From positions 2,907,891 to 2,971,890 of the forward strand of contig BFEA01000108.1 in NCBI GenBank assembly GCA_003427395.1: a DNA stretch of 64,000 nt, in the 5' to 3' direction. This document shows positions 23,398 to 34,756 of the stretch, one piece after another. The stretch comes from Chara braunii. Taxonomy: Eukaryota; Streptophyta; Charophyceae; Charales; Characeae. Made by a program: the position numbers and the translations under genes. The notes under the pieces are model-generated. The model did no database searches, was not told where the DNA came from, and saw only the letters and a list, made by a program, of their open reading frames with translations. How positions within the stretch are numbered: the stretch's first letter is position 1; each line of letters opens with the position of its first letter.

Positions 23398-23793
23398 ATG
23401 ACGGCGAATATAAGGCGTGCACACGAGTGTCTAACCGTCTCACATACTCGCATGGCCGCACAAGCAAACCGATCACGAATGGATCATCCATTCAAAGTCG
23501 GTAAAGATATGTTAGTCGACGCACACCACTTGCAACTAGAAGTGGATGTACTTCGCAAGCTCAAACGCCCCTTTTTCGACCCATGTCATATCATTCAGGC
23601 CGTCGGTTCTAATACTGCTGCTTGTTCGACCAGCTTACGTGTGAAACCATTTGATTACCTTCGACAGACTCGCCTATACAATATATACCACGTCTTCTTG
23701 TTGCGTTTTTATCGCAGACCGTCCAAACGCTTCACCGGACGCAAGGCCTCTATCCAGGCGGTGGTGAGAGAACCACCAGGATTGAGGCTTTGA
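23398..23793 (+). pseudogene. Integrase C-terminal GPY/F-like module
   Basis: An open frame of 131 codons carries VGKDMLVDAHHLQL, FFDPCHIIQAVG and YHVFLLRFYR, which match the order GD.V.L, GP..V...G and HVFHVSLLK.Y at the end of Gypsy integrases. It is the best-preserved piece of this element. No chromodomain follows. Confidence 0.65.
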
Positions 23794-24029
23794 TTATGAG
23801 GCCGCTCCATCTATTGGGGGGGAGCTCCACGAGCCGGAAGCTAGGTCCAACATCCCTTAGATACATCTATCCAGAGCGTTTCATAGAAGAATTTTTATCA
23901 GTTTTTTTAAGCGTTGTGGCCAGTCCTCTATCCCTTTCCCTGTCCGCGCACCGTCTTACCCGTAGTGCCAGTAATAGTACCCTTCCATTTATGAAGCTCC
24001 ATTTCTTAAACCACCAGTACCTGGCTCAA

Positions 24030-24115
24030 CTATCAAGTTTGAGGCTCGGACTACCGGTAGCCCGATCGTTCCCGAGCCTCGGGCTTTATTGTCGAGCCTC
24101 GGACAACCGGTAGTA
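24030..24115. repeat. Short repeats GAGCCTCGG with ACCGGTAG
   Basis: GAGGCTCGGACTACCGGTAG, CGAGCCTCGGGC and CGAGCCTCGGACAACCGGTAG lie within 90 bases, in mixed orientation. Possible terminal repeat of an unknown element truncated by the gap that follows. Confidence 0.4.
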
Positions 24116-24225
24116 CATCATGGAAAAAGAAAAGAAAAAAAAAAAACACAAAAAAACATAGAACATTCTGCAAAAAAAAGAAGAAGAAGGGAAATCAGAC
24201 ACGCCCAACGAGAATGAATCTTCCT

Positions 24226-24925
24226 NNNNNNNNNNNNNNNNNNNNNNNNNNNNNNNNNNNNNNNNNNNNNNNNNNNNNNNNNNNNNNNNNNNNNNNNNNN
24301 NNNNNNNNNNNNNNNNNNNNNNNNNNNNNNNNNNNNNNNNNNNNNNNNNNNNNNNNNNNNNNNNNNNNNNNNNNNNNNNNNNNNNNNNNNNNNNNNNNNN
24401 NNNNNNNNNNNNNNNNNNNNNNNNNNNNNNNNNNNNNNNNNNNNNNNNNNNNNNNNNNNNNNNNNNNNNNNNNNNNNNNNNNNNNNNNNNNNNNNNNNNN
24501 NNNNNNNNNNNNNNNNNNNNNNNNNNNNNNNNNNNNNNNNNNNNNNNNNNNNNNNNNNNNNNNNNNNNNNNNNNNNNNNNNNNNNNNNNNNNNNNNNNNN
24601 NNNNNNNNNNNNNNNNNNNNNNNNNNNNNNNNNNNNNNNNNNNNNNNNNNNNNNNNNNNNNNNNNNNNNNNNNNNNNNNNNNNNNNNNNNNNNNNNNNNN
24701 NNNNNNNNNNNNNNNNNNNNNNNNNNNNNNNNNNNNNNNNNNNNNNNNNNNNNNNNNNNNNNNNNNNNNNNNNNNNNNNNNNNNNNNNNNNNNNNNNNNN
24801 NNNNNNNNNNNNNNNNNNNNNNNNNNNNNNNNNNNNNNNNNNNNNNNNNNNNNNNNNNNNNNNNNNNNNNNNNNNNNNNNNNNNNNNNNNNNNNNNNNNN
24901 NNNNNNNNNNNNNNNNNNNNNNNNN
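24226..24925. other. Scaffold gap (700 N)
   Basis: Undetermined bases, followed directly by a GA repeat. The gap most likely reflects an assembly break in that repeat. Confidence 0.99.
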
Positions 24926-24988
<63 letters not shown>

Positions 24989-25062
24989 CATTAGAGTGTC
25001 TGACGCCGACTTTGGTGCGGCATCAGACACTTTGACGCCCTTTCTCTCTCTCTCTCTCTCGG
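24926..25062. repeat. (GA)n, hairpin, (TC)n
   Basis: GA repeat 24926-24987, then an inverted repeat with GTGTCTGACGCC (about 24997) and GGCATCAGACAC (about 25020), then a TC repeat to about 25060. The whole block is self-complementary. Confidence 0.8.
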
Positions 25063-25364
25063 TCTTCTGCCTCCTCCCCCCCCTGCCACGCCCGTTTGTT
25101 TTTTTGTTCGTTGCTTCTCTTTTTCGTCGACCTTTTTTTTTTTTTTTTTTTGCACCCGTTTCTGGGGAATACCGGTCGTTTGTCGGTGGGTACCCTGCCC
25201 GACGCAGCGCGTTAACGGCCGCGTTGGCTTTTTCAAGTTGGGCGAGGTACTGGTGGTTTAACGTTGACCCAGCCGTATCTCCAGCCCACCCTTTAGCTAC
25301 CCTGACCAGAGGCGGGGATATGTTAATTTGTGTTTTTTTGGGGGGGGAAAGGCAAGGAATTCAA

Positions 25365-26042
25365 TTATATAAACCTTTGAGGCCGGAAATTGCTCACAGC
25401 CTTGAGTTCCTTGATGGGCTTTCCTTCCTTCCAGACCCTTGCTTCCCATATCCCTTCCTCGCTGCATTTCTCTCTTACTCTTACTTCTATCAATCTACCT
25501 CTAAGTACTGTACTATACTCCTCCTCTCCCTCCTGCACCGCTAGTTTTCCATCCGGTCCCACCATCCTCCAATTTTGCACTTTTCTGCTTCCTTCTATAC
25601 GTTGTTCCACCACTTTCACGAACGAACGAGGTGGAAGGTCTAGAACGTCTGTATCTACACACAGCTTGTACCAGGTCCCTGTTGGGTTCGGCCGCGAAGG
25701 AGATAGTATCTGGAGTCGTTCCTCTCGAATCGCTTCCAGAACTTGCAGCCTTCTTTGTCTGATGTATTTACCCGGTCTGAGTCTCCTCTCCATCTCTTCC
25801 TCAGTGTGCCAGTTTCCCGTAAGTTCATTGCAAAGGTCTCTCACCCTTACTACCCCCTTTTTTGTCCAAGATCTTCCAAAATTACCTGGTTTTCCGTTCG
25901 CCATCAGCAGATTCCCTCTTGAGTCCTTGATTCGTGGATTCTTGAAGATTATCTGGGCCAGCACCTCCTGTTTCGTATGCGGCTCACATAGCATGTCTGG
26001 CTTCACCTTTTTCCATGCTAGCAGGGGTCGACTGCGCCCCAA
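25365..26042 (-). pseudogene. LINE ORF2 C-terminal segment
   Basis: An open frame of 225 codons beginning GRSRPLLAWKKVKPDM and rich in Arg/Lys/Glu (RLRPGKYIRQRRLQVLEAI). It follows the RT region on the same strand and precedes the 3' tail. Plant L1 ORF2 proteins have a basic linker of this kind after the RT. I see no zinc finger in it. Assigned from position. Confidence 0.55.
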
Positions 26043-26173
26043 TATTCTGATGCTATATGTCTTCTGAGGAATGACTCAATCCACATGCAAGCCCAAACGT
26101 CTGTTGGGCGGGACAGTTTCCACTCCCTGTTGAGGATTCTTTCCGCCAAGGAAACCCAATGGATGTCCCTTTC

Positions 26174-27456
26174 TTATGAGATGGCACGGACTACCCATCT
26201 CACCAACATGGCTGTGTTTCTTCTCCCCGGGTCGATCATCCCCAAACCTCCTTCTTGTCTTGGAGCGCAGATTAGGTCCCAGGCAACCTTCGACATCACC
26301 GATTCCCCTTCCTCTGCATATGGACGCCAAATGAACCTTATCGCCTTCTGCGGACGACCGCTTGGGGCTTCCTTCCTAGAGATCTTACATTTCCCACAAA
26401 CAAGAGAAGCGCAAACAGTGCTACGTTCACTACGAGTGCCCTCTCGAATAGTGACAGGTGCGGAGCTTTCCCCCAGACCGACATTCTTTGTAGGACTCTT
26501 GATTGCAGGGTTTTCTCCTGCCTGAGAACACACGACGAAAGTGCGACTTGAACGTCAAGGAACCGTTCTGATTCCCCGCTACAGATTCGCTTCATTCCCC
26601 AATTAACCACCGGAACATATCGTGATGGTAGAAAATACACAGATTTTGACCAATTTATTGCTGCCTCCGACAACTCTTCGTACTGTCGGAGATAATACCG
26701 AAGGGCCGACATTGACTCTTTTGAGTTGGTCGACACCGCGAATAGGTCGTCTGCTAGCGCCTTGACCTTACAGGCTCGGCGACTCAGATCTATGCCTACT
26801 ATGTGTGCATTGTTCCTTATGTTGTTCAATGGGATCTCCAAATGTAGTTCGAAGAGCAAGGGGGCCAAAGGGCACCATTGACGTAGTGAACGAGATAACT
26901 GGAACTCTGTTGAGATGTGTCCGTTTACCATCACCGACGCTGTCGACCATGAGTACAAGGTTACCACCCAACTGCAAAACATGTCCCCAAATCCTATCCA
27001 CCTGAGCGAGGTTAAAACGTAGGACCAGTTGACCCGGTCGTACGCTTTTTCCATATCCAACAATAAGACCGCTACATCCAAGTCCTCCTTACTCACCACC
27101 TCCAACGTTTCAATAGCAGTCACAATATTGTCGTAGGTTGAGCGGCCCGTCACGAATGCAGCTTGGTCGTCTTCCACCAGGTCCGACAGGTATCGTCCAA
27201 ATCTTCGAGCTAGGACCTTGGCCAAAATCTTGTATGACACGTTAAGGAGGGAGATTGATCTCCAATTCCTAATCTCATTCGTGTCTCCCTTCTTGAACAA
27301 TAATGAGATGATCCCTCTGTAGGCTGTAGTCGGTAACCTCCCTCCCATTTGGATTTCGTTGTAGATCTCCACTAGGTCTTCGCCCATCACATCCCAGTGT
27401 TTTCTGTAGAATTCCACCGGGAGTCCATCCTCCCCCGGGGTTTTCCCACTGGCCAT
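26174..27456 (-). pseudogene. LINE ORF2 reverse transcriptase
   Basis: The frame 27456-26338 contains GKTPGEDGLPVEFY, ISLLFKKGD, NWRSISLLNVSYKILAKVLA, DQAAFVTGRSTYDNI, LLLDMEKAYDRVNW and the catalytic block KALADDLFA (near 26745), where the usual FADD reads LADD. The motif order is that of L1-type RTs. A shift leads to 26533-26174, with RFIWRPYAEEGES...APRQEGGLGMID, the typical segment after the thumb. Upstream, GKAEEALKAM is in another frame. It would copy LINE RNA at the nicked target. Confidence 0.85.
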
Positions 27457-27559
27457 GGCTTTTAGCGCTTCTTCCGCTTCCTCTTTGGTGATCGATCAGT
27501 CCAGATCTAATCGGCCTTGCCTTGACAGCCTGACTGTTGTGTTCTGCCAATGATATGAG

Positions 27560-28110
27560 TTCATAGCGAGATTTGTGTCTGCACCTTCCCCTTGTCTTCG
27601 CGAAGTCAGAATATCCCTATAATACAGCGATGCATATCTGCAGAGATCCTAAGGGAGTGTCGCCACATGTTCGTCCGGTTCAAAGGGGTGCTTCAATTCC
27701 TTCATTGATGGTCCCGACCTTGTTGGGGCCAACTTTTGAAAGGATTCCTTCGACATCCTGTCATATACCTCCAGCCCCTTAACCTTGATTCTTTCTGCCC
27801 ACTGCTCAGATTGTTCCTGCTGCTTCGCGTCCCACTCTGCTAGCCTCCTGGCTCTCTCCTTACCCCATGTTAGTTCCGAGCGGGAAAAAACGTCCAACAT
27901 ATTGGAGAGAATTTTGATCCCTGTGTCCCACCAGTCCGACAGCAGGGCGAAGTTCCCCTTTTGTTGTTCCCACCATTTCCAGTATTCCCGCGTCCAGTTG
28001 GAGAGTTGCTCCTCCCTAAGATTCAAAGTGTTTAGCTTGAAGTATCCCCCTCCCCTTATCAGCTCCGGACGCAGGTTGAGCACACCGATCATTGGCTTGT
28101 GGTCTGAGAC
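27560..28110 (-). pseudogene. LINE ORF2 linker between endonuclease and RT
   Basis: The frame 28092-27649 reads RGGGYFKLNTLNLREEQLSNWTREYWKWWEQQ, an acidic/basic helical region matching the position and style of the endonuclease-RT linker in plant L1 elements. A stop and frame change separate it from both neighbours. Confidence 0.55.
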
Positions 28111-28122
28111 TGGATTATTAGT

Positions 28123-28734
28123 TTATGAGATGCTGATTATCCTTTCTCTGATTTTCCCTCCTGTTAGCAGGAAGTCCAATCTCCTCCCCTTCCCCTGATG
28201 GGAGAACCACGTATACTCATCCTCCACCGGGTTCAGATCCCGGTACACCTCCTGCAGTTCCAGCTCGGCCATCAGATCGACCAATGATAGCACATCCTTT
28301 GAGGCTCCACTTGCAGACTGATTGTGTGGGGCGTCCAGTACCATGTTCCAATCACCACCTATCACTACCTCGTCTACATCTGGGGGGACCACCCTCAGCT
28401 CTTCTAAGAAGGAGCACCTTTCCTTCCGATCCACCGGGGCATACACCGATGCCACCGCCCATCTAAAATCCTCTTGCGACAGAACGATCCAAGCCCATCT
28501 GCCCCACAGGTCAGCATAATAATCCTCAATCGAGGCGTCTAAATCCCTGTGCACCAAGATACCCCCCCCCCCCCCTCTTGTCCCCTGCGCCGCAGCCCAA
28601 ATTTGCGGGCCGTCCCACCATCGCCCCAACACTTCGATCTTCTCGTTATTCAACTTTGTCTCCTGCAGGCAGGCGATTGTCACCTTATTCTCGTGCATCC
28701 AGGATTTGACCCTTACTCTCTTATTATTCCCCAT
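28123..28734 (-). pseudogene. LINE ORF2 endonuclease domain
   Basis: The ATG at 28734 opens MGNNKRVRVKSWM, then CLQETKL (metal-binding Glu), YAPVDR, GGDWNMVLD (the conserved Asn/Asp block) and YTWFSHQGKGRRLDFLL (catalytic Asp region). This is the apurinic/apyrimidinic-type nuclease that nicks target DNA. The terminal SDH motif is absent because the frame ends at 28123, and the rest continues in another frame. Confidence 0.8.
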
Positions 28735-28926
28735 CGTATCCCCGAAACCCTGGAGGTTTCATGAGGCGATTTTAACTTTGACCATTCATGTGCCCTGCAT
28801 CCCATTGTCCTTGGATGTGGGCTTGGTCTGGTGCCAGGTGGCGGATAGCGCCATCTTCATAAAGTTGGAGTCCAACTTTTTGTCCTTTGGCAGTCTACTG
28901 AGTCTAGTTTTGACCTCCGCTAGTGC

Positions 28927-31034
28927 CTACGCTGTGATCATCAGTGGGGTGACCGTCAATTTGGATAGTTCTTGCCTCTTAGCTTCTGCGAATATTGACA
29001 GTGGCACTAATCGTAGCCCCAGCCTCTCCAGTTCCGTAAGTTTGGCTTCCCTTAGCCTTGCGTTGATCAGCGGCACGTAGAGCTTTGTCTTGTTGCCAGC
29101 CGGTCCAAACAGAATTCTCGGCATAACCACTTGTGGAATTAATCTGGTAGGGAAGGCGTCCAGGTACAGTGTCGACAAGCAATTTGGAATATCCTCTGTT
29201 GTTGGCATGTCTTGTACCATGTGGCCGAAAATAGCCCATGGTTCTGCTCCTCGTTGCCATGTAATCACCCACTCCGTGTTACAGAGAGTTGTACACACCA
29301 GTGGGACAACGTATTGCGGCATGTCCGTGTTTTGTCCTTTGGTTGAGATTAGCCTCCGGTCTCTTGTTGTCTTCTGACCCGGGGTTACCAATCCCACCTC
29401 CTGGTCGACAGACTTCTCCGATCCACTCCTCGACAGTCTCGATGTGCCCGATGGCTCTGGTGTGACCTCTATCTGTGAAGCCGTGCTGAGACGTCTTTGC
29501 TTCCCAGGGGTATGAGCCCTCGATCTTCCTTGGGAGCTTGCTGCTGTCCCATCTCCCTGTCTGCCCCCCCCTGGTCCTCCTCCAAGTCTGCCTCCGAACG
29601 ACTGTTGCAGACAGGCTACTCCTTGCGTACCTTTTGGTGGAGGCTGGTTGACTCGGATTGCTGATGTACTTGGGCCCAATGTGGCATTCCACTGCCCCAT
29701 CTGCCCTGTTTGCCCTGCCGGTGGAGCTAGCCCTTGGCTACTTAGTAGCCCTGGCCATAGGGCCGGATGTATCCCATTGGAGAACAACGAATCCGCTGTG
29801 ATCCCTCCCTGCCATGCCGCTTGTACACTTCCGTATGCTGGTATTGTTCCGATTTGGCCCATTCCTCCTCCAACTCCTCGAACTCCCCCAACTTGCCCTG
29901 CCGATGTGTTTTGAGGTTGAGTTCCCCCAAAGAGTCTCGTCTGCACACCTCCTCCGTGTTGATGGCTTACTCCTGTGCCTCCATGTGGAGAGAAGATCGG
30001 ATTGCTTCGGACCTGCCCCGAATGGGAAGCCCCACTGGGAGTGCTCGGTCTCACTGGTCCAACGGACCTTGATAGATAGGAGCCTGACTCCCCCCAACTG
30101 CCGAAGCCGCTGGTCCTTGTGGCGGCGCATGATACTGTCCTGATTGCCCTGCTATGCCTCGCCCCGAGCGAGCTCCGCCTCCTCGTCGACAATCCTGTTC
30201 CGTATGGAAGAATTGCCGGCAGATCCTGCACTTCAGCGTGTCCGCACATGCCAACTTGATTTCGAGAACATCCCCTTTCGCCGTTTCCACCCACAACACG
30301 TCCTTCATATTCGGTCGCGCCTCCGGCTCCAGATCAAACCTCGCATTAACCAGCCCCGGTCTGGTAGGATCTACGTCCGTTGGGTGTGCCATGACTATCT
30401 TGCCTATTGCCCTCTCAATCTGGGCATAAATAAAGGGCATATCGTCCAGTGGTACGTGAAGTGCCATTACCCAGAACTTCAAGATTCTATCTTCCTCCTG
30501 TCGCCTTAGGTCTCTAAACTCTGCCCTGGTCATCCACGGCTTGAAAAGGACCTTGTACGTCTCCATTCCCAGCGTTATTTCCGCCTGTCCTTCGATCTTC
30601 ATGTAGTCCGCCACTTCTTTAGCTTTTGCTACATAGGAGGCCACCCCTGGGTCCTCGATCTTGAGTCTTCCTCTCCGAGTATTCTCCTGCAATCTCTCGT
30701 TCCCTATTATCCATCCGTCTTCGAACGCTCGAACAAGATCGTCCTTGATGTTCTTTGCTAGGAATCTTGCAGCCTCTTTGAAAATGACTGTAACTGTGCG
30801 TTCCTTTAACCAGTTCACTTTGATTTCATCAAGCGAAGAGTTTAATTTAAAACGCACCTCTCTCCCTTCCACCACCATCTCCCCTGGATCAATCTCCGTA
30901 GGGTAAACGCCATCGTCGTAGCACATCGTTAATAGGCTTCCGATTCTGTCTTCATCTTCCCAATAGTCTCTCTCTTCTTGGGGTCCCGTAGGTGGCGACC
31001 TCCCTGACCCGACTGGTCCTGGTGTGCTCTCCAT
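28927..31034 (-). pseudogene. LINE ORF1: nucleic-acid-binding protein with zinc knuckle, frameshifted
   Basis: The start at 31034 (MESTPGPVGS) opens a 327-codon frame. It contains an N-terminal acidic part, a domain around WLKERTVTVIFKEAA, a segment typical of plant L1 ORF1 proteins (LKFWVMALHVPLDDM), and a CX2CX4HX4C knuckle CRICRQFFHTEQDC at about 30189-30230. It stops at 30051. The adjacent frame, open from 30294 to 28927, carries on with a Gly/Gln/Ser-rich stretch and a conserved-looking C-terminus (LYVPLINARLREAKL). One frameshift near 30055-30100 would join them into roughly 700 codons. Expected role: coating LINE RNA. Confidence 0.7.
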
Positions 31035-31577
31035 AATTACTTACTTCCCCTACAACCTTCACCCTGCTTTCTCCCGTACGCTATCGCCTCTACTTCCCTA
31101 TTCCACTTCGTCAATCCCACCGATATCTTACGCGTCCCAGTCTTACGGCGATGCCCCCTCCGACCTTATCTCCACACCTATGGCTAGCCTATCGCCATAT
31201 TCACCCTGCATGGAGGGCGCATAGTGGGAGAACTCCAGGGCGATATCAGCGATGGTATCGTCCTGAAGGCCGGCTCGGGTTTTGCCGAACCTGGTTCACG
31301 ATTAGCGGAGCGCTTTGTGCCGGCTAACCCTGGGCCGCGCCGCCAAACCTGCCGCATATCCGAGAAAGAAGATTAGCATCATTAATTTGTGTTATCAGTC
31401 TGAGGCTAAACCTTTCTCGTAATTTCTGGCGTGCGTTCTTGTCCTTGCAGGTAATCATTCACATCAGAAACTGCCGAGATTCTTCGTCCCAATAGGAGAA
31501 AAAGCCAAAAACAAAAACAAAATAACTTGATAGCTTTACACACTCATCGATCAATGTCTGCCCTTGTGGATTTGGAA

Positions 31578-31587
31578 ACGTGCACAT
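31578..31587. repeat. Target-site duplication, left copy
   Basis: ACGTGCACAT, identical to 34101-34110, bounds the LINE tail between them. Confidence 0.6.
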
Positions 31588-31605
31588 CTGCACATTTGAC
31601 CACCC

Positions 31606-32301
31606 ACGGGCCCAGATGATCAGTCCTGGCTCAAACTCCTGCAGGTTCTCGGCCTACAGGATTACTCCCAAGGAAGCCATCTGCAAAAACTGTGGGAACA
31701 GCTACAGCTCCTGCCATCTAGGAAACATGCGGCCCTCCTGTGGATGCTGTCTCGAGGAATCATTCCAACAACCACTTGGCTACGAAAGAGAGGAATGGAA
31801 GTAGATCAGACTTGCCCACAATGTGGAGTTGAAGAGGAGACAATCCATCACTTATTCATTGACTGTCCAACAGCACAGGAACTTTGGGCCTGGTGGAGGG
31901 AGCACTGGGCAAAGTTTACCAATAACGCCATGAACTGGAGTGATGAATGGATCCTGTTGGGACATCTTCCGGCGAACATGAACGATCAGACCGGATGGGG
32001 CTATATAGCTCAAGTGGCCAGTTCCATCCTACTCTGGGTCCTATGGCAAGGAAGGAACGCCAAAGTTTTTAAAGATGAAGAAACGGTACCTCAGCGATTG
32101 CAGATTGAGGCAAGACATCAGCTGCGCACAGCTGTGTTGGTGGATTGGGCCAGGAAGGTCCAAAGGAAGAAACCTGGTAGGCGCAGATATAAGTGGTTTT
32201 TAAAAACTTGGGGTTTGGGGAGGAACAATAAATTGGCCGCTGTTAAGAACCAGGGACAAACGCTAGCCGTGCAATTTGTTCTATCTCCGCACCGCATTTG
32301 A
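31606..32301 (+). pseudogene. LINE ORF2 C-terminal zinc-binding (zf-RVT) domain
   Basis: The frame reads through HAALLWMLSRGIIPTTTWL, then CPQCGVEEETIHHLFIDC, the CX2C...HX4C zinc-finger found at the end of plant LINE and related RT proteins. A Trp-rich helix (ELWAWWREHW) and a basic tail (KVQRKKPGRRRYKWF) follow, with a natural stop at 32299. The ATG at 31744 is internal. The frame is open upstream to about 31600, and the rest of ORF2 is missing through 5' truncation. Confidence 0.8.
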
Positions 32302-33460
32302 GCTTTCCCATAGAAAGGATGGAACAACTTAAAATGCACTTCCAATTTGAGCTTTCCCATAGATGGAAAACAAACGCTAGACAACCTCCATAGAATCTCT
32401 GACGTCAGGGAACGGCTACTACAGTTCTCAAGGGAATGGTTGGGTGGGGACCGGGGGGGCTGGGTAGTGGAGGTACATTGGTCAGGATCGTGGGAGGGAG
32501 AGGGGGGGGGGGNGGGCGACCTCCAAGAACAATTGCCTAGGGACTACCACCTTAAATTTAAGGAATGGCTGACTGTGGATCCCAATATCCCTATCCGCCC
32601 GGCCGAAGAATTCCCAGACCCATTTCCCCCCCACCCATAATATGCCTTGGAAGTGTGTCCCTGTAACTGACTAACATATATAACACATATAAGATGCAGT
32701 CAAATCCTGTTTTCCTGATGTTTTCCTGATGTAGTCATTCCTGCTCCCCTCTATCCTTCACGGTCGTCCCCCCAATCCNGGCCAAGAGGTGACGCTGCCC
32801 TCCCCGCTTGCTCTGAACCGGGCTCTTTCATCCGGGCACAGATATGAGATGATAGGAAAGCAAGTCTGTTTTTTTTGCGGTTGCAGCCCCCTCAACTCTG
32901 ATCTGGCGTCGCTCTGTGTCACAGCCTGGGGGGGCGGTTCCACGACAGGAATGACAAACTTCTTACAACTTTTGTTCTAGGCATCACTTGGTGTCAAAAA
33001 AGGGGGGGGTTGGATTCTTGCGGAAAGATGATGGGCAAGGGTACGGAAGGAAACACCGGTGCCCCCGGTGTTCCTCCTGGACCCCTGCCCGGACACAGGA
33101 AGGCGGATGGAGAATGAGGTCTTCCAGGCCTGCAGGCGAATCAGTCTGATGTCGGGCGAAGTGGACCCTCAGGCATTCAAGAAAACCAGTCCTGCAGCGG
33201 CATATGGTTACGCCCTGCAGCTCAGCANTCCGTATAGACGAACTCCTGACGGAAGCTCTCATCTCCTGAAGATAGCATTCAACCCTTTATGGGCAGCATA
33301 CATCTCAGTCATCTTCTACCACAGCCTGCTTAGTGGCAGGCCTTCTTCTGGCCCTTTTATTTCTGCCAACGACCTGCTCAGTTAATCCCCTGGGGTCCAG
33401 GGTTATCAATGCTGGCAGGGACNCACGAATTTGTTCGAATTTGTTCTGATTTCAGTCTGT
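32302..33460. other. LINE 3' region, no gene
   Basis: Contains a short duplication TTTGAGCTTTCCCATAGA (about 32298 and 32345), G-rich tracts, and single ambiguous bases at 32513, 32779, 33228 and 33423. No coding frame is supported. Confidence 0.5.
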
Positions 33461-33602
33461 ATAAGGGACGCTGGACCCGTTTTCCAGCAGGTGACGCTCC
33501 CCACCAATAGATGGAGCCTCTCCCCGATTGGTAGTGGTGTCGGCTCTTATCAGCATCACTACCATCGCCGGGCGTGTGTTTAAAAAAAAAAAGAAAAAAA
33601 AG
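33461..33602 (+). repeat. Retroelement 3' tail with stem-loop, copy 1
   Basis: TAAGGGACGCTGGACCCGTT continues TTCCAGC. GCTGGA pairs with TCCAGC around a loop CCCGTTT. An A-rich run follows at 33582. It is related to the two tails at 36455-36653. Confidence 0.55.
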
Positions 33603-34100
33603 GGACAATTGGTTTTGGCGCCACGGCTCTTGTATGGTCTTGCAACCTGAAAGCTCGGTTGATTTCTGTCCGCAGTAGGACGGCAGTTGGTGGATTTTGG
33701 TCAAGGAGGGAGTGTGAAATGGTTGGGGAGGCACGCTGAGTCAGTGTTATGCCTCAGGAAGCCTCGGGGTCAGATAAGTTTTTCTTTTGTGCTTGGTAGG
33801 AGTTGGTAGCAGTTGGTAGAAGTTGGAGAGCTTAGGTTCAGTAGTGGTATCGGGTGGGGTTTTCCTTTTCCCCCTTCTTTTATAGGAAGGAATTATTTGG
33901 TTACTGGCGGAGAGGTCTTCCTGGTCTTGGATTAATCTGGTCAAATGAGAATAAACTAGATTAGTTTGGCAGGAAGGGGGGGTTTCTTCTTTCGAGGGTT
34001 TTTGCGATTACTCTTCCGGGATTTTGTGAGGACCCGGCCTCAACATCCGTTTTTTCATGAGCAATCAAGTGTTTTCTTTCTCGAAAAAAAAAAAGAAGAC

Positions 34101-34110
34101 ACGTGCACAT
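34101..34110. repeat. Target-site duplication, right copy
   Basis: ACGTGCACAT directly after the A-rich tail. See 31578-31587. Confidence 0.6.
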
Positions 34111-34410
34111 AGACAGGTGTGGCCATCACAGGTGTTTGTGTCTGTGGTGTGCGAGTGCTGTCCATAGACACTGCTGTTATTCTATGGGGGCGGGGGGAGT
34201 AGATGGGAGAGGCAGCTACTGGCAAATTGCTCAGTCTTTTGCGTTAGCCAGCCCCCCTCCCGGGATGGCCCCAGCTTACTCCCTGACCCCTGGCGCGGGG
34301 GCCAACCTGCATCCCCTTGATTCTGAGAGAGGTAGCTATGCTTGCCGGGTCCTCTGTATGGGCTTAGGAGTAGTTGTAGGTAGGTGAAAGAATAAAAACG
34401 AGAAGACTAT

Positions 34411-34756
34411 GGGCCTGGCCACACCCCTGTAGATACCAAAAAAGAGGGAAGGCATCTTGCCAGCTTCCCAAGAAAGTGGTGACATGCTTCCCTTTCTATT
34501 CATGGTAACCGGTGCATCTTGCCCCTCTTTGCGAGAGAAGATGCACTATGGGTCTCGCCCCACGGCACACAAAACGAGAACGAAACGAGCGCATCTGCCC
34601 ACGAAACGTGGCAAAATACGGTCGTCACTATTTATAGAAAATCGCCGAACCTAGCCATTTTATGCAGGAAGATGCAGTCGTTTCTACTTTCGTTTCGTGT
34701 CCCGTGCGGCGACGCCCTATTTCTTTCTTCGCTAACACAGTGGTGTGGCGAGGCCC
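34411..34756. mobile_element. Tourist/Harbinger-like MITE 1 (346 bp)
   Basis: Ends GGGCCTGGCCACACCCCTG and CAGTGGTGTGGCGAGGCCC, flanked on both sides by TAT (34408-34410, 34757-34759). Three-base TWA/TAT-type duplications with GGGCC-type ends point to PIF/Harbinger. It contains a second, smaller element of the same kind. Confidence 0.65.
34550..34717. mobile_element. Nested MITE 2 (168 bp)
   Basis: GGGTCTCGCCCCACGGCACAC at the left and GTGCGGCGACGCCC at the right form imperfect inverted ends. TAT flanks both sides (34547-34549, 34718-34720). It lies inside MITE 1. Confidence 0.55.

Larger units (their letters stand above)
17637..23826 (+). mobile_element. Strongly decayed Ty3/Gypsy retrotransposon
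   Basis: In order on the plus strand: a Pro/Ser-rich gag-like region, an RT core with the TPYRLS and YLDN blocks, RNase H (PFIVITDAS), integrase (SIDFFYPL, ISDRDLHF) and a GPY/F-type module, ending near a polypurine tract (TTGGGGGGGAG at about 23814-23825). Frames change often and many stops interrupt. No matching LTR pair was found. The primer site at 14228 may mark its 5' LTR. Confidence 0.7.
25130..31250 (-). mobile_element. LINE (L1-like), about 6.1 kb, minus strand
   Basis: Minus-strand order: 5' region (about 31250-31035), ORF1 with zinc knuckle, ORF2 with apurinic-type endonuclease, RT and C-terminal region, a 3' untranslated part, and a poly(A) tail seen as about 22 T at 25130-25152. 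ORF2 is broken into at least five frames. The 5' end is uncertain because I could not find a clear target-site duplication. The C-terminal CCHC domain usual in plant L1 ORF2 was not found at its 3' end. Confidence 0.8.
31588..34100 (+). mobile_element. 5'-truncated LINE insertion, plus strand
   Basis: The insertion starts inside ORF2, keeps the C-terminal zinc-finger domain and a long 3' region, and ends in an A-rich tail (about 34085-34100). It is flanked by a perfect 10-base direct repeat. A second A-rich run at 33582-33602, preceded by the stem-loop at 33461, suggests a second 3' end within it. It lies opposite in strand to the LINE at 25130-31250, so the two are separate insertions. Confidence 0.6.

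Noticed and set aside
24086-25035. Long frames across the first gap
   Set aside because: Mostly N and dinucleotide repeat. Not coding.
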